64,000 nt of DNA, taken from NCBI RefSeq assembly GCF_004771275.1, contig NZ_RQEV01000018.1, forward strand, positions 62,001 to 126,000. The letters are read 5' to 3'. Shown piece by piece: positions 10,247-19,166 of this stretch. Below the pieces are notes generated by a model. It worked only from the letters and a program-made list of their open reading frames with translations, ran no database searches and was not told the DNA's origin. The stretch comes from Leptospira fluminis. Its GTDB lineage: Bacteria > Spirochaetota > Leptospiria > Leptospirales > Leptospiraceae. Every line of letters begins with the position of its first letter. The stretch's first letter is position 1. The translations under genes and the position numbers were made by a program.

Positions 10247-11464
10247 ATGGACTGGATTGCTAGAAGGTTGGAAGTGATCGAACCTTCTCCGACCTTGGCC
10301 ATTAGTGCCAAAGCCGCCGAATTGAAAAAGAAAGGGGAAGACATCGTCAGCTTCGGAGCCGGGGAACCGGATTTCGAAACGCCTACCCATATCCGGGAAG
10401 CCGCTAAAAACGCCATCGACAAGGGAATGACCCGTTACACCGCCGTTTCGGGCACGGTCGAATTGAAAGACGCAATTCTCACGAAGTTCAAACGGGATAA
10501 CGGTTTAGAATATACCAGAAACCAAGTCATCGTCGGCACCGGCGGAAAGCAGGTCATATACAATTTCTTTCTAGCGACCTTGAACAGGGGAGACGAAGTC
10601 ATCATTCCGGCGCCGTATTGGGTCAGCTACGCGGATATCGTACGGCTTGCGGACGGGGTCCCGGTCCTAGTCTCCGCGAGCAAAGAGAACGAGTTCCGGA
10701 TTTCTCCCGCCGATTTGGAAAAGGCGATCTCTCCGAAAACAAAGGTTCTCATTCTGAATTCCCCTTCGAATCCTACCGGATCCGCGTATTCCAGAAAGGA
10801 GTTGGAAGCGTTAGGCGAAGTCGTTTTGAAACATAAGCTCCTGGTCATGAGCGACGATATCTACGAGAGAATCGTGTTTGACGGTTTCGAATTCTGCAAT
10901 CTGGCGATGATTTCTCCCGAACTCAAGGAATTAACCTTTATCGTTAACGGAGTTTCGAAAGCATATTCTATGACCGGGTGGAGGATCGGTTACGGAGTCG
11001 GGCCTGTGGAAATCGTAAAGAACATGGATACGATCCAAAGCCAATCCACCTCCAATCCTTCTTCCATTTCCCAGGCGGCCGCGGAAGCCGCTTTGAAAGG
11101 GGACCAAGGTTGTGTGCTCGAAATGGCGCGTGCGTTCCAAAAAAGAAGGGATCTGATCGTGCGGCTCTTAAGAGAAATTCCAGGTGTGGAAGTGAATCTT
11201 CCCCAGGGAGCTTTTTACGTCTTCCCGTATCTCACCGGAGTATATGAAACGCAAGGTTTCAAAAAACTATCGGCCTCATCGGAGGAAAAGAGCAAAAGCA
11301 AATTGTTTTGCGCTCACCTTCTGGACAAATATAAGGTGGCTGCCGTTCCCGGAATCGCTTTCGGAGACGACGAAGCGTTACGTCTTTCCTATGCGATGAG
11401 CGAAAACGATATTCAAAAAGGTGTTTCTCGGATCGCCGAAATGGTGAGGGATTTCTCCCGATAG
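10247..11464 (+). CDS. aspC: Pyridoxal-phosphate aspartate aminotransferase
   Basis: Class I aminotransferase of subgroup I-gamma, converting aspartate and 2-oxoglutarate to oxaloacetate and glutamate. The Schiff-base lysine is Lys238 in GVSKAYSMTGWRIGY. The NPSNPTG stretch and the FGAGEPDF start motif are typical. An upstream in-frame ATG at 10217 exists, but the Shine-Dalgarno AGAGGAAG at 10237-10244 sits just before the ATG at 10247. Starting there removes a non-conserved prefix and gives 405 residues. It could be a broader-specificity aminotransferase. The 3' end is 4 bases before the next gene. Confidence 0.93.
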   Translation: MDWIARRLEVIEPSPTLAISAKAAELKKKGEDIVSFGAGEPDFETPTHIREAAKNAIDKGMTRYTAVSGTVELKDAILTKFKRDNGLEYTRNQVIVGTGGKQVIYNFFLATLNRGDEVIIPAPYWVSYADIVRLADGVPVLVSASKENEFRISPADLEKAISPKTKVLILNSPSNPTGSAYSRKELEALGEVVLKHKLLVMSDDIYERIVFDGFEFCNLAMISPELKELTFIVNGVSKAYSMTGWRIGYGVGPVEIVKNMDTIQSQSTSNPSSISQAAAEAALKGDQGCVLEMARAFQKRRDLIVRLLREIPGVEVNLPQGAFYVFPYLTGVYETQGFKKLSASSEEKSKSKLFCAHLLDKYKVAAVPGIAFGDDEALRLSYAMSENDIQKGVSRIAEMVRDFSR

Positions 11465-11468
11465 GTGC

Positions 11469-12458
11469 ATGCGGAAACGCCACTGGATCCTTTTTATCCT
11501 GAGTTGGCTACTCTTCTCTCCGATTTTCGGAGAGTCTAAAAATGAATTTATCGTGCTGGAGCCGAGTACGTCCCTGTACCTGTTCCCGGATAAGAAATCC
11601 GAGGTGCTCAGAAAACTTTCCTTCGGTGAGATCCTAAATTCCGAAAACTTGAGGGAATCCAAATCCAAGTTTCGATTGCTGACGGACCGAGACGGCCTCA
11701 AAGGCTGGGCGGATTCCGGTTCATTGTTTCGAATCGGAAGCCGCGGAACATACAACGTAATTACGAAAGCGGTGGAAAGACTTTTGTACCAGGATTCCGG
11801 GGTCCCGGAATTGGAGTCCGTGTTCTCATATTTAACCGGAGTAGAAGAGGGAACGGTTTTTAGAGGAGACGAGTTCTTATTTTTAAAAATCCGTCGCTTG
11901 GTGGTATTACAAAAGTACCTGGAGAAATTACAATCCGCCGAAGTCAGGGCGAAGACGGGGAGCAAGCTAGAAGATCTTTTAAAAAAGTTCCCTTCGGAAA
12001 TCGGAATCCGTACCAAAGAAGGAACTTGGACGGATTCCAACACGAATTCCAAAGAAGGGAGTCGATTTCGGGTTCGTCCAGAGGCTTTTTGGAGAATCGC
12101 CGAATCCAATCCGAATTCAAAACCGGGGGATTTTGCCGCTTATCTTGCCGTAAAAAATACTCCGGAAGTGAAATGCGGTCCGGATCCGATATGCGTCCTA
12201 CAAGACGAGCAATCCAGGAGACTCAAGTATCTAGGGTTGAATCCCAACGGAAATTATTCCCAGATTTTTTCCTCTCAGATCGATAAACGCCTCCAGCATT
12301 ACGTGAAAGACAGAGAAACGTTCCTTTGCGATACCAAACTTCCTAAAGCGGAAATCCTTTCTTCCTTCAGGAAGACTCTCCAGGAGTTGCCTTACCGCTA
12401 CGGTAAAAAATTCCATTCCAAATGGAAGATCATCCAAGAGGAATGCGGCTCCAAGTGA
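11469..12458 (+). CDS. Exported protein with N-terminal SH3-like domain
   Basis: A 329-residue protein with a clear Sec signal (basic start, hydrophobic WILFILSWLLFSPIF, cleavage probably after FGES). Residues about 28-95 resemble a bacterial SH3b domain: the segment ends in the characteristic DGLKGWADSGSLFRIG. The rest is of unknown fold and rich in Lys, Glu and Ser. SH3b domains often bind peptidoglycan or cell-wall peptides, so a periplasmic role is likely, but that is an inference. It starts 4 bases after aspC and overlaps the next ORF, so it sits in a tight plus-strand run. Confidence 0.8.
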   Translation: MRKRHWILFILSWLLFSPIFGESKNEFIVLEPSTSLYLFPDKKSEVLRKLSFGEILNSENLRESKSKFRLLTDRDGLKGWADSGSLFRIGSRGTYNVITKAVERLLYQDSGVPELESVFSYLTGVEEGTVFRGDEFLFLKIRRLVVLQKYLEKLQSAEVRAKTGSKLEDLLKKFPSEIGIRTKEGTWTDSNTNSKEGSRFRVRPEAFWRIAESNPNSKPGDFAAYLAVKNTPEVKCGPDPICVLQDEQSRRLKYLGLNPNGNYSQIFSSQIDKRLQHYVKDRETFLCDTKLPKAEILSSFRKTLQELPYRYGKKFHSKWKIIQEECGSK

Positions 12459-13255
12459 GATTGGCATTTAAACTTTATCCTAAAAAGAAGGATTTTTCCT
12501 CTTCCCTTTCGGATCCGATTTTGATTCTTCACGGATTGTTCGGATCCTCCAAAAATTGGGTTACCGTATCCGAGTACTTGAGCGAACTCACCGACGTGTT
12601 TTCATTGGATCTGAGAAATCACGGAGATTCCCCTCACTCTCCGATTCATACGATAAAAGCCATGGCCGAAGACGTGCGGGAATTCTTAGAGGATCAGAAT
12701 CTTTCTTCCGTGATCCTATTAGGACATTCGATGGGCGGGCTGACCGCTATGAAGGCGACCTTGGATATTCCGGGCAGAATTTCCCGTTTGATCGTGGAAG
12801 ACGTGGCCCCCAGAGACTACGAATTCGCTTACGAGGGAGAACTTTCCGCCTTGAAAGTGGACGTTACGAACGCGAGGTCGAGGCAAGAAGTGGACTTCAA
12901 AATGACCGAGTTCGTCCCGGATCCGTTCATTCGAAATTTTTTATTAATGAATTTGGAACGTAGAGAAGAGGGCGGGTATAGATGGAAATTGAACGTCGGA
13001 GGAATCGAAAACTCCAAACGCATGTTCGATTCCCAATACACGGACGAGGATAGGAGATATGAAGGACCGACATCTTTCCTCATCGGAGGAATGTCGGAAT
13101 ATTTTCGGGATACCGATCGTTCTTTGGCATTGAAGTATTTTCCCAAAGCGGAATTTTACACGATACCCCAAGGGGATCACTACATGCATTTTACCCGCGC
13201 GGCGGAATTCAAAGAACTTGTGCTACGTATCCTCAGCTCGCCTTCTTTTTCTTAA
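12455..13255 (+). CDS. Alpha/beta-hydrolase (YbfF-like esterase)
   Basis: Alpha/beta-hydrolase of about 266 residues. The oxyanion motif HGLFGSSKNW is near the N-terminus, the nucleophile elbow GHSMGG has Ser92, a late Asp precedes the C-terminus and the acid-base His lies in GDHYMHF. This arrangement matches the YbfF/BioH-type esterase group. Substrate is unknown. The GTG at 12455 overlaps the previous stop as GTGA and gives a natural N-terminus. The ATG codons at 12422 and 12443 are alternatives. The last 23 bases overlap the convergent symporter gene. Confidence 0.85.
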   Translation: MRLAFKLYPKKKDFSSSLSDPILILHGLFGSSKNWVTVSEYLSELTDVFSLDLRNHGDSPHSPIHTIKAMAEDVREFLEDQNLSSVILLGHSMGGLTAMKATLDIPGRISRLIVEDVAPRDYEFAYEGELSALKVDVTNARSRQEVDFKMTEFVPDPFIRNFLLMNLERREEGGYRWKLNVGGIENSKRMFDSQYTDEDRRYEGPTSFLIGGMSEYFRDTDRSLALKYFPKAEFYTIPQGDHYMHFTRAAEFKELVLRILSSPSFS

Positions 13256-14708
13256 CCAAAAGGATTCCTGCTCCGAGTGCAAGAATCCAAAATAGGATCA
13301 TGCCGATCGGGACCAAGATCGTGAATCCGAATTTATATATCGTCCCTAGGATTCCTGTTCCTAAAACGGCTCCTACCAAAGAAACGCTTAGACCCAAGTC
13401 TCCCGGATGAATTTTCGCCCGTAAGAAGGGAATCACTTCTGTCAAAAATACCGCAACCATGGATCCGACCGTAAAAGAGGAAATCTTCAATCCCAATTCG
13501 AGTAGTCCTTTGGTTTTTTCTTCCGGAAGGGAAAAGAAAAAATAAGAGCTGAGAAAGAGAAGAATTCCGAATAAAAAACTTCCTTTCTTTTCCCCCAAAG
13601 ATTTCCAACCGAAGTCGACTTTCGCAGTCAAAGACAGGGAATTGATCGAGCTGGATAAGGTAGACATCGTAGACGCAAGAATGCCCGACAAGAGTAGACC
13701 GATCAGAGGGGAGGGAACTTCGTGGATTAGAAATTCGGAAAATACTTTGTCTTGGGGTAGGTTTTTTCCTCCGTATCTGAAATACAAAAGGGTCCCGATC
13801 GTCAGAAAGAGGAACATTTGAACGAATACGGCTAGGCCGGAAATCACCATCGCTTTTTGGGCGGCTTTTAAGTTTCTCGCAGCCAATGCTCTTTGGACGA
13901 ACATCTGATCCGCGCCGTGAGTACCCAAACTTAAGAGTGCGCCTCCCAAAACGGCCCAAGGAAGAAAATACGTAGCTCTGGGATCCGTCCACTCTAGAAA
14001 CTTCAATTTTTCAGAGTTCCATGCCGCCTGAAAAATATCCGGGATACTATCGGTTTCCGTCAGTAACAATGCGAGCGCGAATATTCCGCCGAAGATATAA
14101 ACGAAGTATTGTAAAGTATCCACCCAGACGACGGAGCGGAATCCTCCTTGCATGGTGTAAGCCAACGTCACTGCGGTGATTAAAAAGAGCGAGATCGTCC
14201 CGATCGTGTGAGCAGAGAATTGCACGGAAGAAAATCTGGAGATTGCGACTTCCAATAAAATCGCGATAGGCAGAGTGGATGCGTAAAGTCGCACTCCGTC
14301 TCCCAAAATTCTAGTAACGGAGAAAAGAGCCGACATGGAACGCTGCGAATTCCGTCCGAATCGTTTTCCCACCCACTCGTACACAGACATGAAGTTACCG
14401 TGATAGGTAAGCGGTAAAAGAAATAGGGCTACGATGAGTCTGCCTAAAATGTATCCCAATACGACTTGCAGGAAGGTGAAATTCCCGGCGTACGCAATTC
14501 CTGGCACGGCCAGAAACGTAAGAGCAGAGGTTTCCGTCGCTACAATGGACAAGGAGAGAGGAATCCAAGAAAGGGTTCTTCCGGCTAGAAAGAATTCCTG
14601 GGCGTCGGGTTCCTTTCTACTTGTCTTCCAACCGGAATACAGAACGAGAGCGAAATAAACGAATACTACGAAAGCGTCCATCCAACCGAAATACATACGG
14701 GAAATCAT
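13233..14708 (-). CDS. Sodium:solute symporter (SSS family)
   Basis: A 491-residue inner-membrane protein with about thirteen hydrophobic segments, matching the usual length of SSS/LeuT-fold symporters. The N-terminal FLAGRTLSWIPLSLSIVATETSA region is the family's TM1-loop signature. The Na+-coupled import of a small solute (for example proline, sugar or pantothenate) is known for the family, but the substrate is not evident here. It is divergent from thrB, which starts 84 bases away, and its 3' end overlaps the hydrolase gene. Confidence 0.93.
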   Translation of the reverse strand: MISRMYFGWMDAFVVFVYFALVLYSGWKTSRKEPDAQEFFLAGRTLSWIPLSLSIVATETSALTFLAVPGIAYAGNFTFLQVVLGYILGRLIVALFLLPLTYHGNFMSVYEWVGKRFGRNSQRSMSALFSVTRILGDGVRLYASTLPIAILLEVAISRFSSVQFSAHTIGTISLFLITAVTLAYTMQGGFRSVVWVDTLQYFVYIFGGIFALALLLTETDSIPDIFQAAWNSEKLKFLEWTDPRATYFLPWAVLGGALLSLGTHGADQMFVQRALAARNLKAAQKAMVISGLAVFVQMFLFLTIGTLLYFRYGGKNLPQDKVFSEFLIHEVPSPLIGLLLSGILASTMSTLSSSINSLSLTAKVDFGWKSLGEKKGSFLFGILLFLSSYFFFSLPEEKTKGLLELGLKISSFTVGSMVAVFLTEVIPFLRAKIHPGDLGLSVSLVGAVLGTGILGTIYKFGFTILVPIGMILFWILALGAGILLVKKKKAS

Positions 14709-14792
14709 CGTTTCCGCAGCGTTCGAATTGAAAAGAAGAAAAGCAAATGACGATCGAAGTGGCGACCGAAGAATGGCGATTGTCAGGTCGTC

Positions 14793-15749
14793 ATGGGGTC
14801 CAGGTACAGATTACAGGTTCAAGTTCCGGGAACTTCCGCGAATCTCGGTTCGGGATTCGATTTGTTCGGCCTTGCTTTCAAAATCTATAATCGATTCGAC
14901 TTCGAATTCGGATCCTCCGACTCTTTTTCCAGCAAGGTCAAAGGCATGGAAGTCCCGCCTTTTTCCGAAAAGGAAGATTTTGTGCTCTCTTCCTACCGCA
15001 ATTATTTTTCGAATTTTCTTCCCGGGAAAAATCCGTTTCCTTATACGGTTCGCATGGAGTTGGATCTTCCTCTGAAAGGCGGATTGGGTTCCAGTGCGAG
15101 CGCAGTGGTCGCAGGATACGCGGCGGCAAGATTCGCGCACCAGACCTATTATCCGGACGTTTCCCTTCCCAATGAAGCGGACTTTTTGTACAAGCTAGCG
15201 TTGTTGGAAGGGCACCCGGACAATACGACGCCGGCCTATTTGGGCGGATTCGTGTTCTCTTATTTTGCGGAAGGCCGGCTTTTTTATTTTAAGAAAAAAT
15301 TTCCGCAAGGAATCCATTGCTTTTTCCTCATCCCTCGATTCGAAATCGAAACGAACCATTCCCGGAAATGTTTACCGGACGCATATTCCGTTGAGGACGT
15401 GCTCTTTAACATGAGTCGTTTGGGAACATGGTGGGAATTTTTGGATTCGGGTAAACCCAAGCTGCTGGAAAGAGCTTTGGAAGATCGAATTCACACGCCC
15501 TATCGTATGAATTCCCAGTTTCCTTTGATGCCTTTGATCGACAAGGTTCGCAAAGAAGTGATCGGATTGTCTCTTTCCGGTAGCGGCCCTTCTGTACTTC
15601 TCTATTGTCAGAGAAAGAATTCGGAGAGGATCGCCGGAAAACTCGGTCCTTTGGTACGACAATTCACGGAAGAAACCGGGATCGCCTGTCAACTGGTCCG
15701 TATCGGGATCGATACGAACGGGGCTAGGATCCGATCCAGAAAACTATAA
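14793..15749 (+). CDS. thrB: Homoserine kinase
   Basis: GHMP-kinase that phosphorylates L-homoserine to O-phospho-L-homoserine on the threonine branch of the aspartate pathway. The N-terminal VPGTSANLGSGFD segment, the ATP loop GGLGSSASA near residues 94-102 and the C-terminal LSGSGPSVLLY motif are all typical. The length of 318 residues fits. The start ATG has only a weak Shine-Dalgarno (CAGGT). The gene stands alone between a symporter gene (divergent) and an unknown minus-strand gene. ThrC and Hom are not in the window. Confidence 0.93.
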   Translation: MGSRYRLQVQVPGTSANLGSGFDLFGLAFKIYNRFDFEFGSSDSFSSKVKGMEVPPFSEKEDFVLSSYRNYFSNFLPGKNPFPYTVRMELDLPLKGGLGSSASAVVAGYAAARFAHQTYYPDVSLPNEADFLYKLALLEGHPDNTTPAYLGGFVFSYFAEGRLFYFKKKFPQGIHCFFLIPRFEIETNHSRKCLPDAYSVEDVLFNMSRLGTWWEFLDSGKPKLLERALEDRIHTPYRMNSQFPLMPLIDKVRKEVIGLSLSGSGPSVLLYCQRKNSERIAGKLGPLVRQFTEETGIACQLVRIGIDTNGARIRSRKL

Positions 15750-15759
15750 CGTTTTCGAA

Positions 15760-16401
15760 TCATTCCTCTTCGCTTCTTTCCTTCCCGAAGGAATAAATTC
15801 CCTTTTTGTCTCTGGAACGGAGAGCTAATCCGGGATGGATTTTTTGCACGGTGAAAATGAATTTCATTCTTTCCTTTCCCATCTTGTTGATGAAGAAGGC
15901 GCTAGTCAGTCCGATCTCGAAATATTGGGTCATCCTTTCCCGGTTGATCTTATCGGAAATACGGAAGAAAGCGGTTTGTCCGATGATTTCATGACTCTCT
16001 AATTTTTCCTCCGATTCCATCTTCGTAAAGAATTGCATTCTGGGAGGCTTAACCAGTACCGGTCCGTTCCGATGGATCAAAATATCGTAATCTTCGCTCT
16101 CCTTTCCCTTTTTTAGAACGAAAACGAGATGCTCGTCTTGGATGGATTTGCAGAGAGTGACGATATCTCCGTAGGATTGGCCCACGGTGAATTTATAATA
16201 GCGAGTGCTTTCCGGAACGACGATCTCCGCAAAGTCGCCTTCTTCCGGAGGCTCCATTTGTCCCGGGCGCATTTTGGCGGAGTAGGGGCGAAAGACTTCC
16301 CAATAAAAAAAGAAGGCCATGCCTACGAACGAGACGATTGCGAGGACGATTAGGAAAAGGTCCAGTTTGGGAGAGTACAATAATGCCGGAAAAAAAAACA
16401 A
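15760..16401 (-). CDS. Membrane-anchored hypothetical protein, 213 residues
   Basis: One strong membrane segment near residues 13-34, flanked by a short N-terminal tail and a long charged C-terminal domain of mixed alpha/beta character. I do not recognise the soluble domain. The orientation suggests the large domain may be cytoplasmic, since many Lys/Arg residues follow the segment, but this is not secure. It is 3 bases downstream of the 106-residue ORF on the same strand, so the two are probably co-transcribed. Confidence 0.75.
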   Translation of the reverse strand: MFFFPALLYSPKLDLFLIVLAIVSFVGMAFFFYWEVFRPYSAKMRPGQMEPPEEGDFAEIVVPESTRYYKFTVGQSYGDIVTLCKSIQDEHLVFVLKKGKESEDYDILIHRNGPVLVKPPRMQFFTKMESEEKLESHEIIGQTAFFRISDKINRERMTQYFEIGLTSAFFINKMGKERMKFIFTVQKIHPGLALRSRDKKGIYSFGKERSEEE

Positions 16402-16404
16402 AGA

Positions 16405-16725
16405 TCAGCCTTTTTGATCGATTTTACGGACCGGCTTTGATTCGTTCGTTTCCCTACTAAAACGGGAACTGACGATCATAGACAAAAGATCTTTCATTTG
16501 TTCCGGACTGATGACTTGACTCATTCTCTCCTCGGTGCTTACAGGCGAAGGCTTCATCACCAGCTCTTCCGGTTCGGGAAGTTTTCCCTTGCTACCGGAT
16601 TCTATTTTCGAATTTCCCAACTCCACCGAGTCCAAAGATCGGATTTCCGTTCGATCCGTTTCTTTGGGTGGGGGAAACCATTGAGGGGAATATTTACCCC
16701 CGTTTTGTATTCCGTTAACGTTCAT
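16405..16725 (-). CDS. Hypothetical protein, 106 residues
   Basis: Polar, probably partly disordered protein: Pro-, Ser-, Glu- and Lys-rich in its first 70 residues, with one amphipathic helix-like stretch (ISPEQMKDLLSMIVSSRF) near 69-86. No known domain. A strong GGAGG Shine-Dalgarno lies 8 bases before the ATG (minus strand, at 16731-16735), which supports it as a real gene. It precedes the membrane-anchored ORF by 3 bases, and the two probably form an operon. Confidence 0.75.
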   Translation of the reverse strand: MNVNGIQNGGKYSPQWFPPPKETDRTEIRSLDSVELGNSKIESGSKGKLPEPEELVMKPSPVSTEERMSQVISPEQMKDLLSMIVSSRFSRETNESKPVRKIDQKG

Positions 16726-17071
16726 AAACCTAAACCTCCGTTTTCAGGTCCATTTTCCACGACTGCTCCGTCCAGTTCCGGATAGTCCTAAAGTCCTTCG
16801 GGAGAAGACTCCGTGATTGCCTGGAAAAAGGACCGATCACTCGAGATTTCCCTATATTGATCATCGGCTGGAAGAAAAAGGGCTTAATGATTTTTTGAAT
16901 TTTCTCCCCTTGGGAGTTGTACTAGATTCCAAAAAATGCTACTGAGGAGCGGACCAGAGATGAAAAAAGAGTGAAAATCCGCCCCGAGACGGGATCGAAT
17001 TTAATCGTTTGCCAGAGGGGTGACGGTTTCTAAACTGGTAGTCAGGGAAGTTTTTCCCAGGACAGGAGATT
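16726..17071. other. 346-base intergenic gap between divergent genes
   Basis: No convincing ORF, tRNA or repeat. It must hold the divergent promoters for the 106-residue gene (-) and the DsbA-like gene (+). A weak plus-strand promoter candidate is TTGTAC at 16917-16922 with TACTGA at 16940-16945 (17-base spacer). A perfect 5-bp inverted repeat GGGAA/TTCCC with a GTTT loop lies at 17046-17059, just before the GGAG Shine-Dalgarno of the plus-strand gene. The remainder shows nothing I can name. Confidence 0.4.
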
Positions 17072-18136
17072 ATGTCGGAAGAGAGTTCTCCCCGGTTTGC
17101 CACCCTTTTTTCTAAGCTGAACAAAACGTCCGTATTAGCGGGAGTCTTCGGAGTTTATGTCCTTCTTACAGTCTATCCTGTATTTAAATTTTTCTCTCCC
17201 GAGCAGTACGTTAAGATAGGACACCGTTATTATACGTTAAACGACGTGAAGGAATCTAATCCTTCCGTTTATCGAAAATACGCGTCGGACAATAACGATA
17301 GAATATACAGACTTTTTTCCCAATTCGCGAACGATAAGGTGTTAGAGTTAGAAGCGAAGGAAAGAGGGGTCTCCGTGGACGCACTGACAAAGTTCGCCGC
17401 GAATTACGAGCCTACGGAAGAGGAAAAAGTCGCCACTTATAACCAATACAAAGACAATATCCCCGCGTTAAAAGGGAAGTCCTACCAGCAGGTCCAAGGA
17501 GACATTTCCAGTTTCCTGAAAAGGGTCAAAGAGGACGAAGAACGCCAGTCATTTTACCAACAGCTCAGAAGCAAATACGATATAGACATTCGAGTACAGG
17601 AACTTCCACCTCCTTCTAGAATAGAAGTGGCTACCGGAAACAATCCCTCCCTCGGTCCTGCCGATGCAAAAGTGACGATCGTGGAATTTTCCGATTTCGA
17701 ATGTCCTTTCTGCAAAAGAAGCCAGGATGTTACCAAGCAACTGAGGGAAAAATACCAGGGCAAAATTCGTTGGGTATTCCGCGACTTTCCTTTGCCCTTT
17801 CACCAAAATGCGATGTTTGCGCATGTGGCCGCCAATTGTGCGATTCCTCAAGGGAAATATTGGAATTATTTCTCCCAATTATTCGAAAATAGCGGGAATC
17901 TGGAAAGACAGAATGTAATCTCTCTCGCTCAAAAGAGCGGCTTAAATATGCCCGAGTTTCAGAAATGTATCGCGGACGAATCCAAACAAAAACTGGAAAT
18001 CGAAGCGGATATAGCCGAGGGACAAAAATACGGAGTCAACGGAACTCCGGCATTTTTCATCAACGGGATCATGGTGGAAGGAGCCCAACCCATCGAGTCG
18101 TTTACGAAAATCATCGATCAAGAGTTGAAGAATTAA
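17072..18136 (+). CDS. DsbA-family thiol oxidoreductase, membrane-anchored
   Basis: A 354-residue protein with an N-terminal hydrophobic segment near 24-41 (signal or uncleaved anchor), a helical linker of about 130 residues, then a thioredoxin-fold DsbA domain. The active site is CPFC with Cys211 and Cys214 in SDFECPFCKRSQD, and a cis-Pro sits at Pro326 in NGTPAFF. The long linker makes it larger than E. coli DsbA and resembles the BdbD/DsbA-like group of membrane-tethered oxidases. It introduces or isomerises disulfides outside the cytoplasm. Followed by mdh after 30 bases. Confidence 0.9.
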   Translation: MSEESSPRFATLFSKLNKTSVLAGVFGVYVLLTVYPVFKFFSPEQYVKIGHRYYTLNDVKESNPSVYRKYASDNNDRIYRLFSQFANDKVLELEAKERGVSVDALTKFAANYEPTEEEKVATYNQYKDNIPALKGKSYQQVQGDISSFLKRVKEDEERQSFYQQLRSKYDIDIRVQELPPPSRIEVATGNNPSLGPADAKVTIVEFSDFECPFCKRSQDVTKQLREKYQGKIRWVFRDFPLPFHQNAMFAHVAANCAIPQGKYWNYFSQLFENSGNLERQNVISLAQKSGLNMPEFQKCIADESKQKLEIEADIAEGQKYGVNGTPAFFINGIMVEGAQPIESFTKIIDQELKN

Positions 18137-18166
18137 TCTGAAGATATATAGGTAGGATAGCATTTT

Positions 18167-19147
18167 ATGAGCAACACAGTCAAGGTAGCAGTTACCGGCG
18201 CCGCAGGGCAGATCGGTTATTCCCTTCTTTTTCGAATCGCTTCTGGACAAATGTTCGGAGCGGATACTCCGGTGGAAATCCAGATGTTGGAATTGGAGGC
18301 AGCTCTGCCGGCAGCCAAAGGTGTGATCATGGAATTGGAAGACTGCGCTTTTCCCCTACTGCAAAAAGTCAGCGTTTCTTCGGATCTGGATACCGCGTTT
18401 AAAAACGTGAATTGGGCGCTCTTGGTAGGTTCCGTTCCTAGAAAAGCTGGGATGGAAAGGGGAGACCTTTTGAAAATCAACGGCGGAATTTTCGTGAACC
18501 AAGGAAAGGCTTTAGAGAAGAACGCGGCCTCCGATGTGAAGGTCCTAGTCGTCGGAAATCCTTGCAATACGAACTGCCTCATCGCTATGAATAACGCGAA
18601 AGGAATTCCTTCGGATCGTTGGTTTGCGATGACCAAATTGGACGAGAACCGTGCCAAGTCTCAGTTGGCTTCCAAAGCCGGAGTTCCCGTAAAAGATGTG
18701 ACGAACCTGGGAATCTGGGGAAATCACTCTTCCACCCAGTATCCCGATTTTTATAACGCAAAAATCGGCGGAAAGACCGCTACCGACGTGATCAAGGATC
18801 ATGATTGGCTCAAAGGCGACTTTATTAAGAACGTACAGCAGAGAGGTGCGGAAATTATCAAAGCTCGCGGGGCTTCCTCTGCGGCGTCCGCTGCAAACGG
18901 AGTCGTAGATACTGTCCGACAAATCATCACTCCTACTCCCGCAGGAGATTGGTTCAGCGTGGCGGTGACTTCCGACGGTTCCTACGGTGCGGATGCAGGA
19001 TTGATCTTCGGGTTTCCCGTGAAATCAGACGGTAAGAAGGTGGAAATCGTTAAGAATCTGGAACTGAACGATTTCGCAAAAGAGAAGTTCAAGATCACTC
19101 ACGACGAACTAAAATCCGAGCGGGAAGAAGTAAAAGGAATGCTCTAA
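18167..19147 (+). CDS. mdh: Malate dehydrogenase
   Basis: NAD-dependent oxidation of malate to oxaloacetate in the TCA cycle. The [17 protein letters not shown] nucleotide-binding motif is at residues 11-27, the VGNPCNTN segment carries the NAD-site Asn, and the catalytic His is in [13 protein letters not shown]. The length of 326 residues and the GNHS-type active site match the cytosolic/bacterial malate dehydrogenase group rather than lactate dehydrogenases. It is 19 bases upstream of bioF, in the same direction, so the biotin genes may share its transcript. Confidence 0.96.
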   Translation: MSNTVKVAVTGAAGQIGYSLLFRIASGQMFGADTPVEIQMLELEAALPAAKGVIMELEDCAFPLLQKVSVSSDLDTAFKNVNWALLVGSVPRKAGMERGDLLKINGGIFVNQGKALEKNAASDVKVLVVGNPCNTNCLIAMNNAKGIPSDRWFAMTKLDENRAKSQLASKAGVPVKDVTNLGIWGNHSSTQYPDFYNAKIGGKTATDVIKDHDWLKGDFIKNVQQRGAEIIKARGASSAASAANGVVDTVRQIITPTPAGDWFSVAVTSDGSYGADAGLIFGFPVKSDGKKVEIVKNLELNDFAKEKFKITHDELKSEREEVKGML

Positions 19148-19166
19148 TTCCTTTCCGATCAAAGAA

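Noticed and set aside
12455..13255. Calling the alpha/beta-hydrolase BioH, given the bio operon in the window
   Set aside because: It has only general hydrolase motifs and is 6 kb from bioF on an unrelated transcript. The evidence does not separate BioH from YbfF-like esterases.
16939..17124. 61-residue minus-strand ORF at the start of the DsbA-like gene
   Set aside because: It overlaps the N-terminus of a confident gene and has no ribosome site. The composition is that of a shadow.
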